Source: Wolfiporia cocos
Taxonomy: Eukaryota; Basidiomycota; Agaricomycetes; Polyporales; Phaeolaceae
Length of the DNA stretch: 64,000 nt
Direction of reading: 5' to 3'
Assembly (NCBI GenBank): GCA_029448655.1
Contig: JACCLO010000008.1
Coordinates: forward strand, 3,410,001 to 3,474,000
The translations under genes and the position numbers were made by a program. Of this stretch, positions 45,605 through 56,180 are shown in pieces (the first letter of the stretch is position 1; every line of letters starts with the position of its first letter). The notes below the pieces were generated by a model that saw only the letters and a program-made list of their open reading frames with translations, did not search any database and was not told where the DNA came from.

Positions 45605-46604
45605 AGAACACACCAGCCCCGCAGCGGCTGGGAGTGTACAGTGCCCCGAAGAAGCGCACCTCTACGAAGAGGCTTCACAGAGACCCCTTATCTTGTGGGA
45701 AGATAAGGCGGTCGTACGTCACCCGGTATCCCATCTCGGTATATTCGGCAGCTCGACAATGGACTTTGCCCGGAGGACAAGGACACTAGCTACACGTGCC
45801 CCTCCTGTACAATACTTTCATCCTGACCCACTCGCGCTGAAGTTTTTTACTTTGTATAATGTACACGGAAATGATTCTCAAGACGACAATAAATCATTCT
45901 CCATCGAAGTAGAATTGTGGGGATATGGAAAGAAAGTCAACGCCATGGCATTAATCGACACCGGTGCATCCATAAGCGTCATCGATAAGAAACTCGTCCA
46001 CGAGGAAAAGTTAGTTACACAAAAACTACCTTTCCCCCTCGAGATTCATAACGCCGACGGTACCTCTAATACAGCCGGTAATATCAATATGGCGGTTAAA
46101 GCTTATATGGTGCACGAGGAACACAAGTCCACTGAGTTCTTGTACGTAATGGACGTACAGAATGCGGATGTGATCCTTGGATATGACTGGTTCCTGAAAC
46201 ACAACCCGGACTTCAACTGGCCGGAAGGAACCTTCACATATCGGTGTACGGAAAAATGCAAACATGGCAAACGGGTTTTGATTTCTGAGGAAGAAGACGA
46301 AATTGAACCCCGCAACATCTATCAGATCATCAACGACTTTCCAATAGATTTTCTCGGCTTAGAGGAGCCTGAGAATCCCTTTGTCGCTTGGGTGAACACC
46401 CTTGACAAAGGAACGGAACTCCTTATCGACGCCATTCAGTCGATAACGGAGAAGTCGGATGATGAATTCCTGACAGATGCGGATCTCCAGAAATGGAAAT
46501 CCGGAGGAATACCAGGAGTTTGGTCCCACGGTATTTTCTCAACGCGCATCCGAAAGGATGCCCGAGCGGAAACCATACGGCCACGCCATCGACTTCCCCG
46601 ATGA
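45546..46604 (+). CDS. Gyp-C aspartic protease ORF
   Basis: An ORF in the +1 frame relative to gag, overlapping its end. It contains the retropepsin active site ALIDTGASISVI, then DVILGYDWFLKHNP, the usual Ty3/gypsy protease end. The protease processes Gag and Pol in the particle (family knowledge). The gag-to-protease overlap is compatible with programmed +1 frameshifting, as in Ty3, but the slip site was not identified. At its 3' end the frame runs past the point where homology moves to the RT frame (about 46500), again by +1, which looks like a one-base gain or two-base loss. Confidence 0.85.
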   Translation: MSGPSRFPSPPPHVSKTFCEEHTSPAAAGSVQCPEEAHLYEEASQRPLILWEDKAVVRHPVSHLGIFGSSTMDFARRTRTLATRAPPVQYFHPDPLALKFFTLYNVHGNDSQDDNKSFSIEVELWGYGKKVNAMALIDTGASISVIDKKLVHEEKLVTQKLPFPLEIHNADGTSNTAGNINMAVKAYMVHEEHKSTEFLYVMDVQNADVILGYDWFLKHNPDFNWPEGTFTYRCTEKCKHGKRVLISEEEDEIEPRNIYQIINDFPIDFLGLEEPENPFVAWVNTLDKGTELLIDAIQSITEKSDDEFLTDADLQKWKSGGIPGVWSHGIFSTRIRKDARAETIRPRHRLPR

Positions 46605-49600
46605 CGCGGTGCTACCGCCCCCGAGTAAGGCATACAAGATGTCTCCTCAGGAAGCGAACTCTCTAGATCAGTGGATTCAGGAAGAGTTACGGAAGGGGTA
46701 CATCCGACACTCAAAATCCCCGATCGCAAGTCCGGTCTTCTTCGTCCCTAAAAAAGACGGCGGAGCCCGAATGGTAGTCGATTACCAAAAAGTAAACGAC
46801 TTGACCATTAAAAACAGGTACCCTCTCCCACGCATAGACGAGCTTATCGATAAGCTTAGCCAGGCTTCGATATTTACGAAGCTCGACTTGCGTTGGGGTT
46901 ACAACAACGTAAGAATCAAGGAGGGAGATGAATGGAAGACCGCATTCATTACGCCTAACGGCCTTTACGAAGCTGTAGTCATGTACTTCGGTTTTTGTAA
47001 TGCACCCAGCACGTTCCAACACATGATGAACGATATCCTAGGGGACTTTATCAGAGAAGGAAAGGTCATTGTCTACCTAGACGACATCCTTGTGTTCGGA
47101 AACGACCTGTTGGAACACCGTCATATCGTCAAGCAAGTATTACAAATCTTGCAAGACAACGACTTGTTCGCGAAGCCTGAAAAGTGCTTCTTCGAACAAA
47201 GCAGTATTGAATACCTGGGAATGATCATTTCCAAAGGAAAAGTCGAAATGGACCCTAAGAAGGTAGCCGGTGTAATGGACTGGCCTACACCTGCCAAGGT
47301 GAAGGACGTCCAGGCCTTTGTTGGCTTCGCCAACTACTACCGTCGGTTCATTAAGGACTTCTCCAAAGTGGTTAAGCCGTTAACCGAACTGTCCAAGAAA
47401 AACACGCAGTGGAACTGGGGACCCGAACAAGCGGAAGCCTTCCAAACTCTCAAGGAAGCCTTCATGTCAGCTCCAATACTCCGGATCCCAGATCAGGAGT
47501 CCTCGTTCCGCGTGGAAGCGGATTCTTCCGATTACGCAACTGGTGCAGTGCTATCGCAATACTCTTTGGAGGATAAACTCTGGCACCCGGTAGCCTTTTA
47601 ATCGAAATCTCTATCAGCACCCGAAAGGAACTATGAGATTTACGATAGGGAGTTGCTCACAATCATCCGCGCTCTAGAGGAATGGAGACATTACCTCGAG
47701 GGACATCCACACAAATTTGAAGTATGGTTGGATCATCTCAATCTGACATATTTCAAATCGGCACAACGGCTAACCCGGAGACAGGCACGTTGGAGTCTTT
47801 ACCTGACAAGGTTCAACTTCACCATGTGTCACAAATCCGGTAAAACAATGCTCACGGCTGACCCTCTGTCACGGAGGCCAGACCATGAAGAGGGGGTGGA
47901 ACTCGATAATCGCGATCAAATTTTGCTGAAACCGGAATACTTCAGGGTTAGGGCGCTAGAAGCGTCACAGCAGGAGATACAATCAGGCGACGAGGACCTT
48001 CTCCGACAAATCCGACAAGCCCTCATGGACGATCACATTACCAAAGATTACCAGGAACTACTGAAAAGTGGTCCCAAGGAATTTGGTAAAGATCTCCAGG
48101 AATGGAACATGGAGGCCGGATTACTCCTCAGACGAGGAAAAGTGTACGTTCCAAAAGAGCCTAAGGAATTGCGCACGAAGATTCTGGAGTTACATCATGA
48201 CCATGTGACTGCCGGGCACTTCGGACGATGGAAGACCTACGAACTTCTATCACGTAATTACTGGTGGCCTGGAATGACCACGATGGTGAAGCAATACGTA
48301 GAAGGTTGTGACACATGCCAGCGCATGAAAAACCGCAACCAGACCCCGTATGGACCCCTGCAACCGCTCCCAGTACCGGAAGCACCCTGGGACACAATCA
48401 CAATCGACTTCATCGTTCACTTACCGCCTAGCGGCGAATTCAAACAATTCACCGCTATCATAGTAGTAGTAGACCGATTGACCAAGCGCGCACACTTCAT
48501 TCCCACGTCGGACAATATCTCGGCAAAGGAATTAGCAAACCTCCTGTACCTTCGGATTTATCTGAATCACGGACTTCCGAAACAAATCATTTCGGATAGA
48601 GGACCGCAATTCTCTTCTGAGTTATTCAAGGGATGGTGCGAGCAATTGGGAATTCAGAGGTCAATGACGACAGCCTACCATCCGCAAGCGGATGGCCAAA
48701 CGGAGAGAATTAACCAAATTCTAGAACAATACCTACGATGCTACATCGATGTTATCCAAAAAGATAACTGGGTGTTCTATCTCCCCACGACAGAGTTTGC
48801 GTACAATAACGCGGCTAGCGAGACGACCAAGAATAGTCCATTCTTCGTCAAACTAGGAAGGCATCCCAATGCAGGACCTACGGATTTGAAGCCAACGCAA
48901 TACTCGGATTTAAATCAATTTGCCTACGCCAGATGGTCAGCACAAGAACAAGCTAAAGCAGCTATTAAATTGGCTGCTGAACGCTGGTCTTGGTACTACG
49001 ATCAACATAAGCGCTCGGTACCGTTTAAAGTCGGCGACAAAGTACTCGTTGACGCCCGTAGCTGGCAAGACTCCAAAAGAAGTCTTAGTCCACGCTATTT
49101 GGGACCATTCAAGATAATTGAACAATTATCTCCGGTCACCTTTAGGGTACATATGGACGAGCAACACAGGGCCTATTTTCACGCTTCCAAGCTGGTTATG
49201 TACAAGGACCCTGTGCATCAGAAGAAACCAGAGCTTCAACCAGAAATGGTCGACAGCGAGGAGTTATGGGAAGTTGAGAAGATCTTAGATCATCGTCTCC
49301 GTGCAGGAAGAGTTGAGTACAGAATCCAATGGAAAGGATTCGGTATCAATGACCACTCCTGGGTACGCAAGGCCGATCTCGACACGGCATACGACATTCT
49401 GCAGGAATACAAGGCTTCACACGCCATTCCAATGCAGGATGTCCCCCTCAGGCGATCAGCTAGAAGAAAAGAAGCAGTTCACGTCTTCGACCCTGACAGC
49501 GACGACTGGGAAGCCGACGAATGCACGTGGCCAGATGACTGGCCGCAGTATCGCGAAGAATTTGCGAAGGATCCTAAGCAGCGCATGGTTAGACACCCCG

Positions 49601-50064
49601 ACGGGGGATGGATGTCAGCTGACATTAACCAAAACGCGGACCTGAAAATCGTAGTCGGTGAAGGCGGCCGAATGCCGGAAAAAGGAACCAAGGACTCGGT
49701 TGGATTTGACCTGTACACTGCAACAGGCGACGTTCTGCCAGCTCACGGGCAGACAGAATACAACACCAAACTGAAAATCCAGGTACCTTTCGGCACTTAC
49801 GGACGTATCGCCCCCCGCTCTAGTCTCGCCCGCAAAGGCATAGACGTAATGGGTGGCGTTATCGACCACGATTATCAAGGCGAAGTAATCATCATTCTCC
49901 GGAATCACTCCAACATATCTATCGATATTCGGGCCGGTGATAAGATTGCTCAGCTCATCTGCGAAGTTGCTAAGGACTCGCACATTACGCTACACGGAAA
50001 ATCTTACTTTGAAAAGATCAAATCCGAGCGCGGTACTGGTGGATTTGGCTCCACAGGAAAGTAA
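46477..50064 (+). pseudogene. Gyp-C pol: RT, RNase H, integrase, chromodomain, dUTPase; one TAA
   Basis: One frame of about 1195 codons with a single stop, TAA at 47599-47601. RT shows VFFVPKKDGGARMVVDYQK, IFTKLDLRWGYNNVRI and YLDDILVF, so the catalytic aspartates are kept. RNase H shows FRVEADSSDYATGAVLSQYS; the stop follows HPVAF, where gypsy RNase H normally has Tyr, then resumes SKSLSAPERNYEIYDRE. Integrase has the HHCC finger (HHDHVTAGHFGRW ... CDTCQRMK) and the D,D,E residues in TIDFIVHL, ISDRGPQFSS and QTERINQILEQ. A chromodomain (ELWEVEKILDHR, YRIQWKGFG) and an acidic linker lead to dUTPase at 49627-50064. Only the stop and the protease/RT frame break seem to block expression. Confidence 0.92.
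49627..50064 (+). other. dUTPase domain at the C-terminus of Gyp-C pol
   Basis: The last 145 residues carry all five motifs of trimeric dUTPases in order: SVGFDLYTA (1), GRIAPRSSLA (2), GGVIDHDYQGEV with the catalytic Asp and the Tyr (3), GDKIAQLI (4) and RGTGGFGSTG (5, the nucleotide-closing arm). The enzyme hydrolyses dUTP to dUMP and limits uracil incorporation during reverse transcription (family knowledge). The domain follows the chromodomain in the same frame after an acidic linker with repeated WPDDWPQY-type sequence. The pol frame ends two residues after motif 5, 39 bases before the 3' LTR. It appears intact. The related Gyp-D copy is cut before this point. Confidence 0.92.
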
Positions 50065-50103
50065 TCGTTCCATTAGGGACAATGAAACCTGAAGAGGGGG
50101 TAA

Positions 50104-50802
50104 TGTCACAGATTTGGGACATGCCACTATTTTTCCCGTATTTTTACCTATTTATCTGGTATTTCTACGACACTGTAGACATTTACGCTGCTAAGCGCCC
50201 GTCTACACGTACACGCAACCAAACAACACGTACACAACGCGGTATACGTCCACCTGTCATAACAACACGTACATAACACGCTTGTACGCGTCAATGACTC
50301 AGCGGACTAACCTCCGGTGTCACGCGCCTTACTCATATCCCGATACCGGGCTATGTCAGTACAATTGGATAAGCAGCCCGCTCGTTATCACATGCCAATG
50401 CCCTTACGATTACTCATATCCCAATACCGGAATATAAGAATCACATGCATGGCTTACTAACGTAGTTACAGCCACTTCCACAACATGGACCTACGGTCCA
50501 AACAAACGCTCTTACTGGTGCGGCCATTAGCGGCGCACATGGTCTACTGTAGTTTACAACTTAGCCATATTAGTTATGACTGCGCACAGACCACCTTCAT
50601 GTTTGGCTCCCTTCCCGGTAACCAAACAAAGCATGTATATAAGTAGGGCTATCACTGCGGATAAGCCTTAGATTTGTTCTCTGCATTCGCACAGTTACAT
50701 AACATCTCTGCCTGCGCCCACTAGCCTCCTCACCAACCTTCAGCAACTCCTTCAAGTCGCCTATAAGGTTATAGTGTGAGTCCCACAGTCTAGTCTGTGT
50801 CA
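50104..50802 (+). repeat. 3' LTR of Gyp-C, 699 bp
   Basis: Starts TGTCACAG right after GAAGAGGGGG-TAA and ends CTGTGTCA, near-perfect inverted ends. TATATAA and AGATTTGTTCT occur as in the 5' copy. GTGCC follows and would be the target duplication, but the left partner is lost. Confidence 0.9.
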
Positions 50803-52125
50803 GTGCCCATTGCCCCGTAAAGGGATCGCGCTTGTAGTACACTTTCGGTTGTGTAGGATCAACATCGTCTTGATATTGGGGCCAGTCATCGGGCCAGACA
50901 CATGTGTCCGAATCCCAATCTGGTGAGTCAGGGTCAAAGACGGCTATTGTCTGCCGTGTTCTGCCGAGTCTAGTTGATCGGCGAAGGGGGTGATTTGGGT
51001 CGGTACTAAGGGCTGAATATTTTGCCTTGTACTCGTCCAGTATCTCTTTAGCGTTAGCCAAATGTTCCTCAATTTCCCACGTGTCTTCCGCAGGTCCGGT
51101 GCCTTTCCAATGGATAAGGTATTCCCACCGGCCGCGTCGGTTACGATGGTCGAGAATGGCTTACACTTCCCATTCTTCCGGGTCTTCCATTTCCGTTGGC
51201 TTGTCAGCCGCAGGAGAATGACTCTTTTGACCTTCGATGGTCGATTCCTTGTACATGACCAGTTTCGAAGCATGGAACACAGGGTGGTAAGCCCTATATT
51301 GCGCGTCCATGTACACCTTGAACATTACCGGTCCCAATTTTTCCGTGATTTGGAATGGGCCGATGTAGCGAGGGGCTAGACTTCTTTCGGTGTCTTGCCA
51401 GCTTCGCACGTCCACGAGTACTTTGTCACCCACTTTGAAGGGGACAACTTGCTTCTTTTGGTCATAGTACCAGGACCATCTTTCGGCTGCAATTTTCATT
51501 GCCGCCTTAGCTTTCTCCTGTGCAGAGAACCGTGTGTTCGCAATTTCTACTAAGTCTTTGTTTCGACTCGGTTCGAAACTGCTTGGTCCAGCAATGGGGT
51601 GACGACCTAATTCTACCAGGAACGGAGATTCCTTGGTAGTTTCGCTGGCTGCATTGTTGTACGCAAATTCCGCTGTTGGCAGGAACTCCGACCAGTTATC
51701 TTTTTGGTACGTATTGATGTAGCACCGTAGATACTGTTCGAGTATTTGGTTTACTCGTTCAGTTTGTCCGTCTGCCTGCGGATGGTACGCAGTAGTCATC
51801 GACCTTTGAATTCCCAGCAGGGTGCACCATTCGCCAAATAGTTTTGAGGCAAATTGTGTTCCTCTATCCGACACTATCTGTTTCGGCAACCTGTGTAAGG
51901 GATATACCTTTTGATAGAGTATCGTAGCTAGGTCTTTCGTTGAGAAGGTATTTTCTATTGGGAAGAACCTTGCTCTTTTGGTCAACCGATCCACTACAAC
52001 CATGATCGCGTCATGCATTCCCGATGGGGGTAGCTGAGTAATCAGGTCTATTGTCACCACTTCCCACGGGCCTGACGGCACCGGTAAGGGTTGCAGGGGG
52101 CCGTATGGCTTCTGCAGGTGGTTCT
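50803..52125 (-). pseudogene. Gyp-D: broken gypsy pol (integrase and chromodomain), opposite strand
   Basis: Read on the minus strand from 52125: KPYGPLQPLPVPSGPWEV, then the integrase core with TIDLITQLPPSG, VSDRGTQFAS and QTERVNQILEQYLR (D,D,E kept), the GPFQITEKLGPVMFKV C-terminal region and a chromodomain. TAA at 51161-51163 replaces a Glu codon in the chromodomain (EEWEV stop AILDHR). The sequence continues past the chromodomain to FDPDSPDWDSDTCVWPDDW and stops at the edge of the Gyp-C 3' LTR, so its end, including any dUTPase, is missing. The other side is cut at LTR-E. It is a relative of Gyp-C, not a copy. Confidence 0.88.
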
Positions 52126-53105
52126 TGTCACAGATTTATCTGGGGCTTACAGCATTTTTCCTATGATTATAGCAATTTACCTGGGATTTATACGTCTAAC
52201 TACAAGTCGTCTACGCCACTCACGCTTTCGCTCACGCTTGGCTCACGCCTCGCTAACGCTAAGTGTAACCCTTGGCTCACGCTAAGCTAACGCTTGGCTA
52301 ACGCCAAACCATATGGTCTCGCCCGTCAGAGCAAGACCAGCCACGTCATAGATCTTAGATCATAATGATAGGCCGAGCGCGGCACGCTCGCATAATAATG
52401 TCCACACGTACAAACAGTGCCTCACGACCTTGTACTATTGGGTCGGCCTTCCCGGCTTCCCACCGCCATAAGATCCTTGATCACAATGGCACCTCAGGCG
52501 CGCCACGCCTTCGCATAATAATGGCAACACGGCCAAATAGCACTATATTAGCACCAAGGCAATATCGCTATAGGCTCGGCCTTCTCGGCCATCCCACGGA
52601 CTCGGCGTTCTCCAAGTCCCGGGCTTCTGCCATCACGGCGTTGCCCAAACCCCGGTCCTCGCCTCACGGCTAAGACCACCATATGTTCCGGTAACCATCC
52701 GGTCCGGACATATCCCATGCTACGGTGCCTGCTGGCCCAATAGCATTACGACCTCGGCGTCCCGCCCTGGTCAGCACACGATGACCGGCCAATCGCCATT
52801 CTACCTCACGGTATCCGGCAACCGGCATCCCTTATACCCGGGCTGCGCCCGTATTCACATGTCCATCTAACGATGAGACCACACGCTCTCTCTTTTACCA
52901 TTGGCTCGGCCATTACCGGCGGGTCACGGCCTTTGTAGAGTAGTCGTACCACTTGGTCGCCCTTATGGCAACCAAGCCCACCCTCTTTATCGGGCATGCA
53001 CTATACAGTAGCACATGACCCAATAAAATTATGTATATAAGTAGGGGCTTGACGCCCTATAAACTCTAGTTCTATTATTCTCGGCTTGCGAGCCCATTCA
53101 GCAAC
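52126..53105 (+). mobile_element. LTR-E, right end uncertain
   Basis: Starts TGTCACAGATTTATCTGG, the same type of end as the LTRs of Gyp-C and LTR-F, and cuts the Gyp-D frame. A TATATAAG at about 53034 marks a promoter on the + strand. The stretch from 52190 to 52310 is made of short repeats of GCTCACGC/GCTAACGC type. The right border could not be fixed; a minisatellite starts at about 53110. No target duplication was found (GTTCT precedes it). Confidence 0.5.
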
Positions 53106-53109
53106 GGTA

Positions 53110-54760
53110 GGTGACGGTTCAGGTCAACCGGCTTGTACCAACCCCTAACGGTTCAGGTCAGCCGGTCGTCGGCCCATGCCTTAACTGTCAGGCCTACCAT
53201 CGGGTGGGCCCATGTCTTCCATGACCAGACGGTCATGACGGTCACGGGTCGGCCCACGACTGCTGCGACCGGATGGTTGTGACGGTTGCGGGTCAGCTGA
53301 CACAAACTTACACGTTTGTGGGACTCTGTACTACAGAGGAATCCTAACACGCCCTACAGGGCGGTGCGCAACCACAGCAGCAGTGAACTTGTCGGCTGTA
53401 CCCTAAAGAGGGACTCCTAGAGTCGACATGTTGAGGTGCGCACAGTCAAGCAAGACGAGCTAGGCCCCCGGCCAGAGTCACACACAAAGAGGTGAGAGTA
53501 AGGGGCTATGCCCAGTTGTCGAGAATCTTAGGAATGGGGAGTAAGCCCACATTCCGTCGTAATATATACATGAGCGATGGAGCTACTAGTACTGCCCTAA
53601 AGAGAAGGCCTGTGCGCCGTATCTACTGGGTCATGTGCTAAGTGACGCATCATGTAACTACTGTGACCATGCTAAGCGTTAGCCAAGCGTGAGTACCGGA
53701 GGCGCGCGCTACCCTACAGCGCTAAACTACTGGGTCAGATGATCTAGATGGCAAAGAGGAGACGCTGGAGGTGGCTGAGGATCAGGAAGGCGCGCGCACG
53801 CCTAGCGGCGCCTGTGAATACCTATAGCGAGGGATGTCAGAACCCCCCACCGGGAATTCTGTGACATCAGCCCATGACTTCCATGACTGGACGGTTGTGA
53901 CGGTCGCGGGTCGGCTCACGGCAACCGCGACCAGACAGTTATGACGGTTGCGGGTCGACCGATGACTGCCGCGACCGGGCGGTTATGACGGTCGCGGGTC
54001 GGCCCACGACTTCCGCGACCAGACAGTTGTGACAGTAGTGGGTCGGCCCATGACCATCATGACTGGATGGTTGTGACGGTCGCGGGTCGGCCCACGACTG
54101 CTGTGACCGGATGGTTGTGACGGTTGCGGGTCGGCCCACGACAACCACGACCAGACAGTTGCGACGGTTGCGGGTCGGCCCACAACCATTGCGACTCCAC
54201 GGTCATGACGGTCGTGGGTCGGCCCACCAATGCCGTGACCAAACGATCGTGACGGTTGCGGGTCGGCCCACGACTTCCGCGACCAGACAGTTGTGGCAGT
54301 CATGGGTCAGCCCATGACCATCACGACTGGATGGTTGTAACGGTTGCGGGTCGGCCCACGACTGCTGCGACCGGATGGTTGTGACGGTTGCGGGTCGGCC
54401 CACAACCATTGCGACTTGACGGTCATGACGGTCGCGGGTCGGCCCACCACTTCCGCGACCAGACAGTTGCGACGGTTGCGGGTCGGCCCACAACCATTGC
54501 GACTTGATGGTCATGACGGTCGCGGGTCGGCCCACCACTTCCGCGACCAGACAGTTGCGACGGTTGCGGGTCGGCCCACAACCATTGCGACTCCATGGTC
54601 ATGACGGTCATGGGTCGGCCCACCAATGCCGTGACCAAACGATCGTGACGGTTGCGGGTCGGCCCACGACTTCTGCGGCCAGACAGTTGTGATGGTCACT
54701 GGTCAGCCCACAGTCACCATGACCCAATGGTTGTGGGTGGGCCCACCAATGCTGCGATTT
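53110..54760. repeat. 44-bp minisatellite around GGGTCGGCCCAC, split by LTR-F1
   Basis: About 24 imperfect units with a period of 44 bases, measured between GGGT at 54084, 54128 and 54172. Each unit holds GGTTGCGGGTCGGCCCAC plus a variable half with GACCAGACAGTTG or GACCGGATGGTTG. Roughly four units lie before LTR-F1 (53298-53866) and twenty after. Long ORFs here are artefacts of the repeat. Confidence 0.9.
53298..53866 (-). mobile_element. Solo LTR-F1, 569 bp, target duplication TCAGC
   Basis: On the minus strand it starts TGTCACAGAATTCCC and ends TTTGTGTCA. TCAGC flanks it at 53293-53297 and 53867-53871. It interrupts a repeat unit of the 44-bp minisatellite. A second copy, opposite orientation, is at 59037-59596. 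Confidence 0.92.
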
Positions 54761-54764
54761 CCCC

Positions 54765-55319
54765 TTCATAGTCGATGACAATGTCAACTACAGGAAGGGA
54801 CATGGTGATGGTTTGTTGATGAGAGCTGGCAAAAGAGTGATGACCTGTATCATCCCTGTATTGTTTGATGCATCAGTCACAGATTCCACAGCTTCAGAAG
54901 TTCCATTCCAAACAGCCTCAAGACTTGGGATTACCACAATCATGCTTCATGTGGAGTGTACAGATACATGCATCCATGGTGAGTTCTTAATTTATGTGTA
55001 TCAGGTATCCCAACACATCTACCAGATGCCAGGGATATCATCAAGGAAGCCATAGAAGACAACTCCCTCATGGTATTGGGCAAGACCATTAGTGGCCAGG
55101 GACACCAAAGGAGATGGTGCAGAAGATATGCCTGTTAGGACACTGTCCAATTTCTCCATCCATGAATGGTACAGCCAGCAACTCATAGACATTGCTTGTC
55201 TCATGACTGTCAACACAGAATTCCAGAATCCATACATGTACAGGACTTTGGGCCTTGTGTGGCCATACATGGATGATAATGAGGAAGGTGAGGACACCGA
55301 GATTAATCAGTTACTTTGA
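54765..55319 (+). pseudogene. Decayed spliced ORF, unknown family
   Basis: The + frame after TTCATAG reads DDNVNYRKGHGDGLLMRAG, VMTCIIPVLFDASVTDSTAS and LGITTIMLHVECTDTCIH. It can continue over a 47-base intron (donor GTGAGT at about 54980) as DARDIIKEAIEDNSLMVLGK. From about 55090 homology-like sequence moves to another frame (NFSIHEWYSQQLIDIACLMT ... EEGEDTEINQLL). One frame break separates the two parts. I do not recognise the protein. It is probably a transposon-associated or repeated gene, judged from context. Confidence 0.35.
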
Positions 55320-55470
55320 GTGAAGCTGTGGAGGATACTCAACTTCAGCGTGCATTTCATCACCGATGCCACTGGGAAACTTCAAATTGATCCGTTGGTG
55401 TTCTTTCAAAGGCTGGATCTTGTTCAGAACCAATTTGGCAGCAGAAATATCTGCATCCACACACAGCACA

Positions 55471-56142
55471 CTACCAATGTTTTATTGCTTCATTACCTGC
55501 AACGGACCAGTGCACAGAGGCTACAGCAATTGCTCTGAGAATGCTCCAAAGCGAGCTTACACAGGAAGATCTGGAATGGAGCAATGCAGTATGAAATTCA
55601 GTGGTTATGCTCATTGTAGACAGGATCGAGACAGAAACAGCAAGCCTATGTAAGTGGCATACTAGAAATGCTGCACAAATAAAACATCCAACTGCAAAAG
55701 GCTCTTTCTCATGTACAGGTACAACCAGAACAAACTTGGCCACAAAAATATCTACATCCATGCACAGCATGCCTGGCCATATCACGGGGCATGCCACAGA
55801 CCCAATGTGATGTGCCAATGAATGGTGCTTTAGCCACTCCTCCAAAAGGGCTACAATGACAGCTTGGGTATCATGTTGGGTCCAGCCATTTATGTAGTTC
55901 AATTTCCCATGCTTTGTGTGCTTTAGCACTACACTGCTCTTTTGAAGTGTAACGCGTGGCCTACCTCCCTCCGTAAGATCACATATTTCTTTGACAAGCC
56001 ATCCAATGTCTATGTCACCTTCACCGTCATTACCGTTGCCAGTGACGGCTACTGTCAAAGGAAGGGTGAATGCATTGTTCAAAAATAATGGCCAACTGGG
56101 GATCTGGGCTGCAGACATTACTTGAAAGGATGACCTTGACAT
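55471..56142 (-). CDS. Hypothetical ORF in repeat region, 223 codons
   Basis: A minus-strand ORF with protein-like stretches: NGNDGEGDIDIGWLVKEICD, TLQKSSVVLKHTKHGKLNYI and GWTQHDTQAVIVALLEEWLK. The later part (MLCMDVDIFVAKFVLVV) is repeated in weaker form at about 55430-55480, so the locus contains a small internal duplication. Part of it (55795-55920) is similar to the 243-bp insertion in the KDZ gene at 59711-59953. Family not recognised. The end of the frame is probably not the natural C-terminus. Confidence 0.35.
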   Translation of the reverse strand: MSRSSFQVMSAAQIPSWPLFLNNAFTLPLTVAVTGNGNDGEGDIDIGWLVKEICDLTEGGRPRVTLQKSSVVLKHTKHGKLNYINGWTQHDTQAVIVALLEEWLKHHSLAHHIGSVACPVIWPGMLCMDVDIFVAKFVLVVPVHEKEPFAVGCFICAAFLVCHLHRLAVSVSILSTMSITTEFHTALLHSRSSCVSSLWSILRAIAVASVHWSVAGNEAIKHW

Positions 56143-56180
56143 CTGCGATCAGTCACCGCGACCTTCGCTACCGCCGCTAC

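Larger units (their letters stand above)
41261..50802 (+). mobile_element. Ty3/gypsy chromovirus Gyp-C with dUTPase
   Basis: A retrotransposon with truncated 5' LTR (41261-41560), self-priming-type primer-binding site (41563-41573), a 1-kb leader, an extra ORF (42560-43483), gag (43586-45604), protease (45546-46604), RT/RNase H, integrase, chromodomain and dUTPase (46477-50064), a polypurine tract (GAAGAGGGGG, 50091-50100) and a full 3' LTR (50104-50802). The order RT-RNaseH-integrase is Ty3/gypsy; the chromodomain places it among chromoviruses. gag and pol each contain one in-frame stop, and protease and RT are in different frames. The last 300 bases of the two LTRs differ at about eight positions by eye, so insertion is fairly recent. 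Confidence 0.93.

Noticed and set aside
41261..50802. Repeat-induced point mutation as cause of the stops
   Set aside because: The RNase H stop needs a T-to-A change and the Gyp-D stop a change at the first base of a Glu codon; neither is C to T, and no TA-rich skew was noticed.
50597..51061. Minus-strand ORF as a complete retroviral accessory protein
   Set aside because: Only the part beyond 50802 is Gyp-D pol; the rest is antisense of the Gyp-C LTR, and the same antisense frame recurs at 41355-41561.
53939..54699. ORFs of 60-110 codons in the 44-bp array on both strands
   Set aside because: Repeat artefacts; the translated sequence only mirrors the 44-base period in shifting frames.
53110..54760. 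CRISPR-like array
   Set aside because: Units run head to tail without unique spacers and the DNA is eukaryotic; it is a minisatellite.
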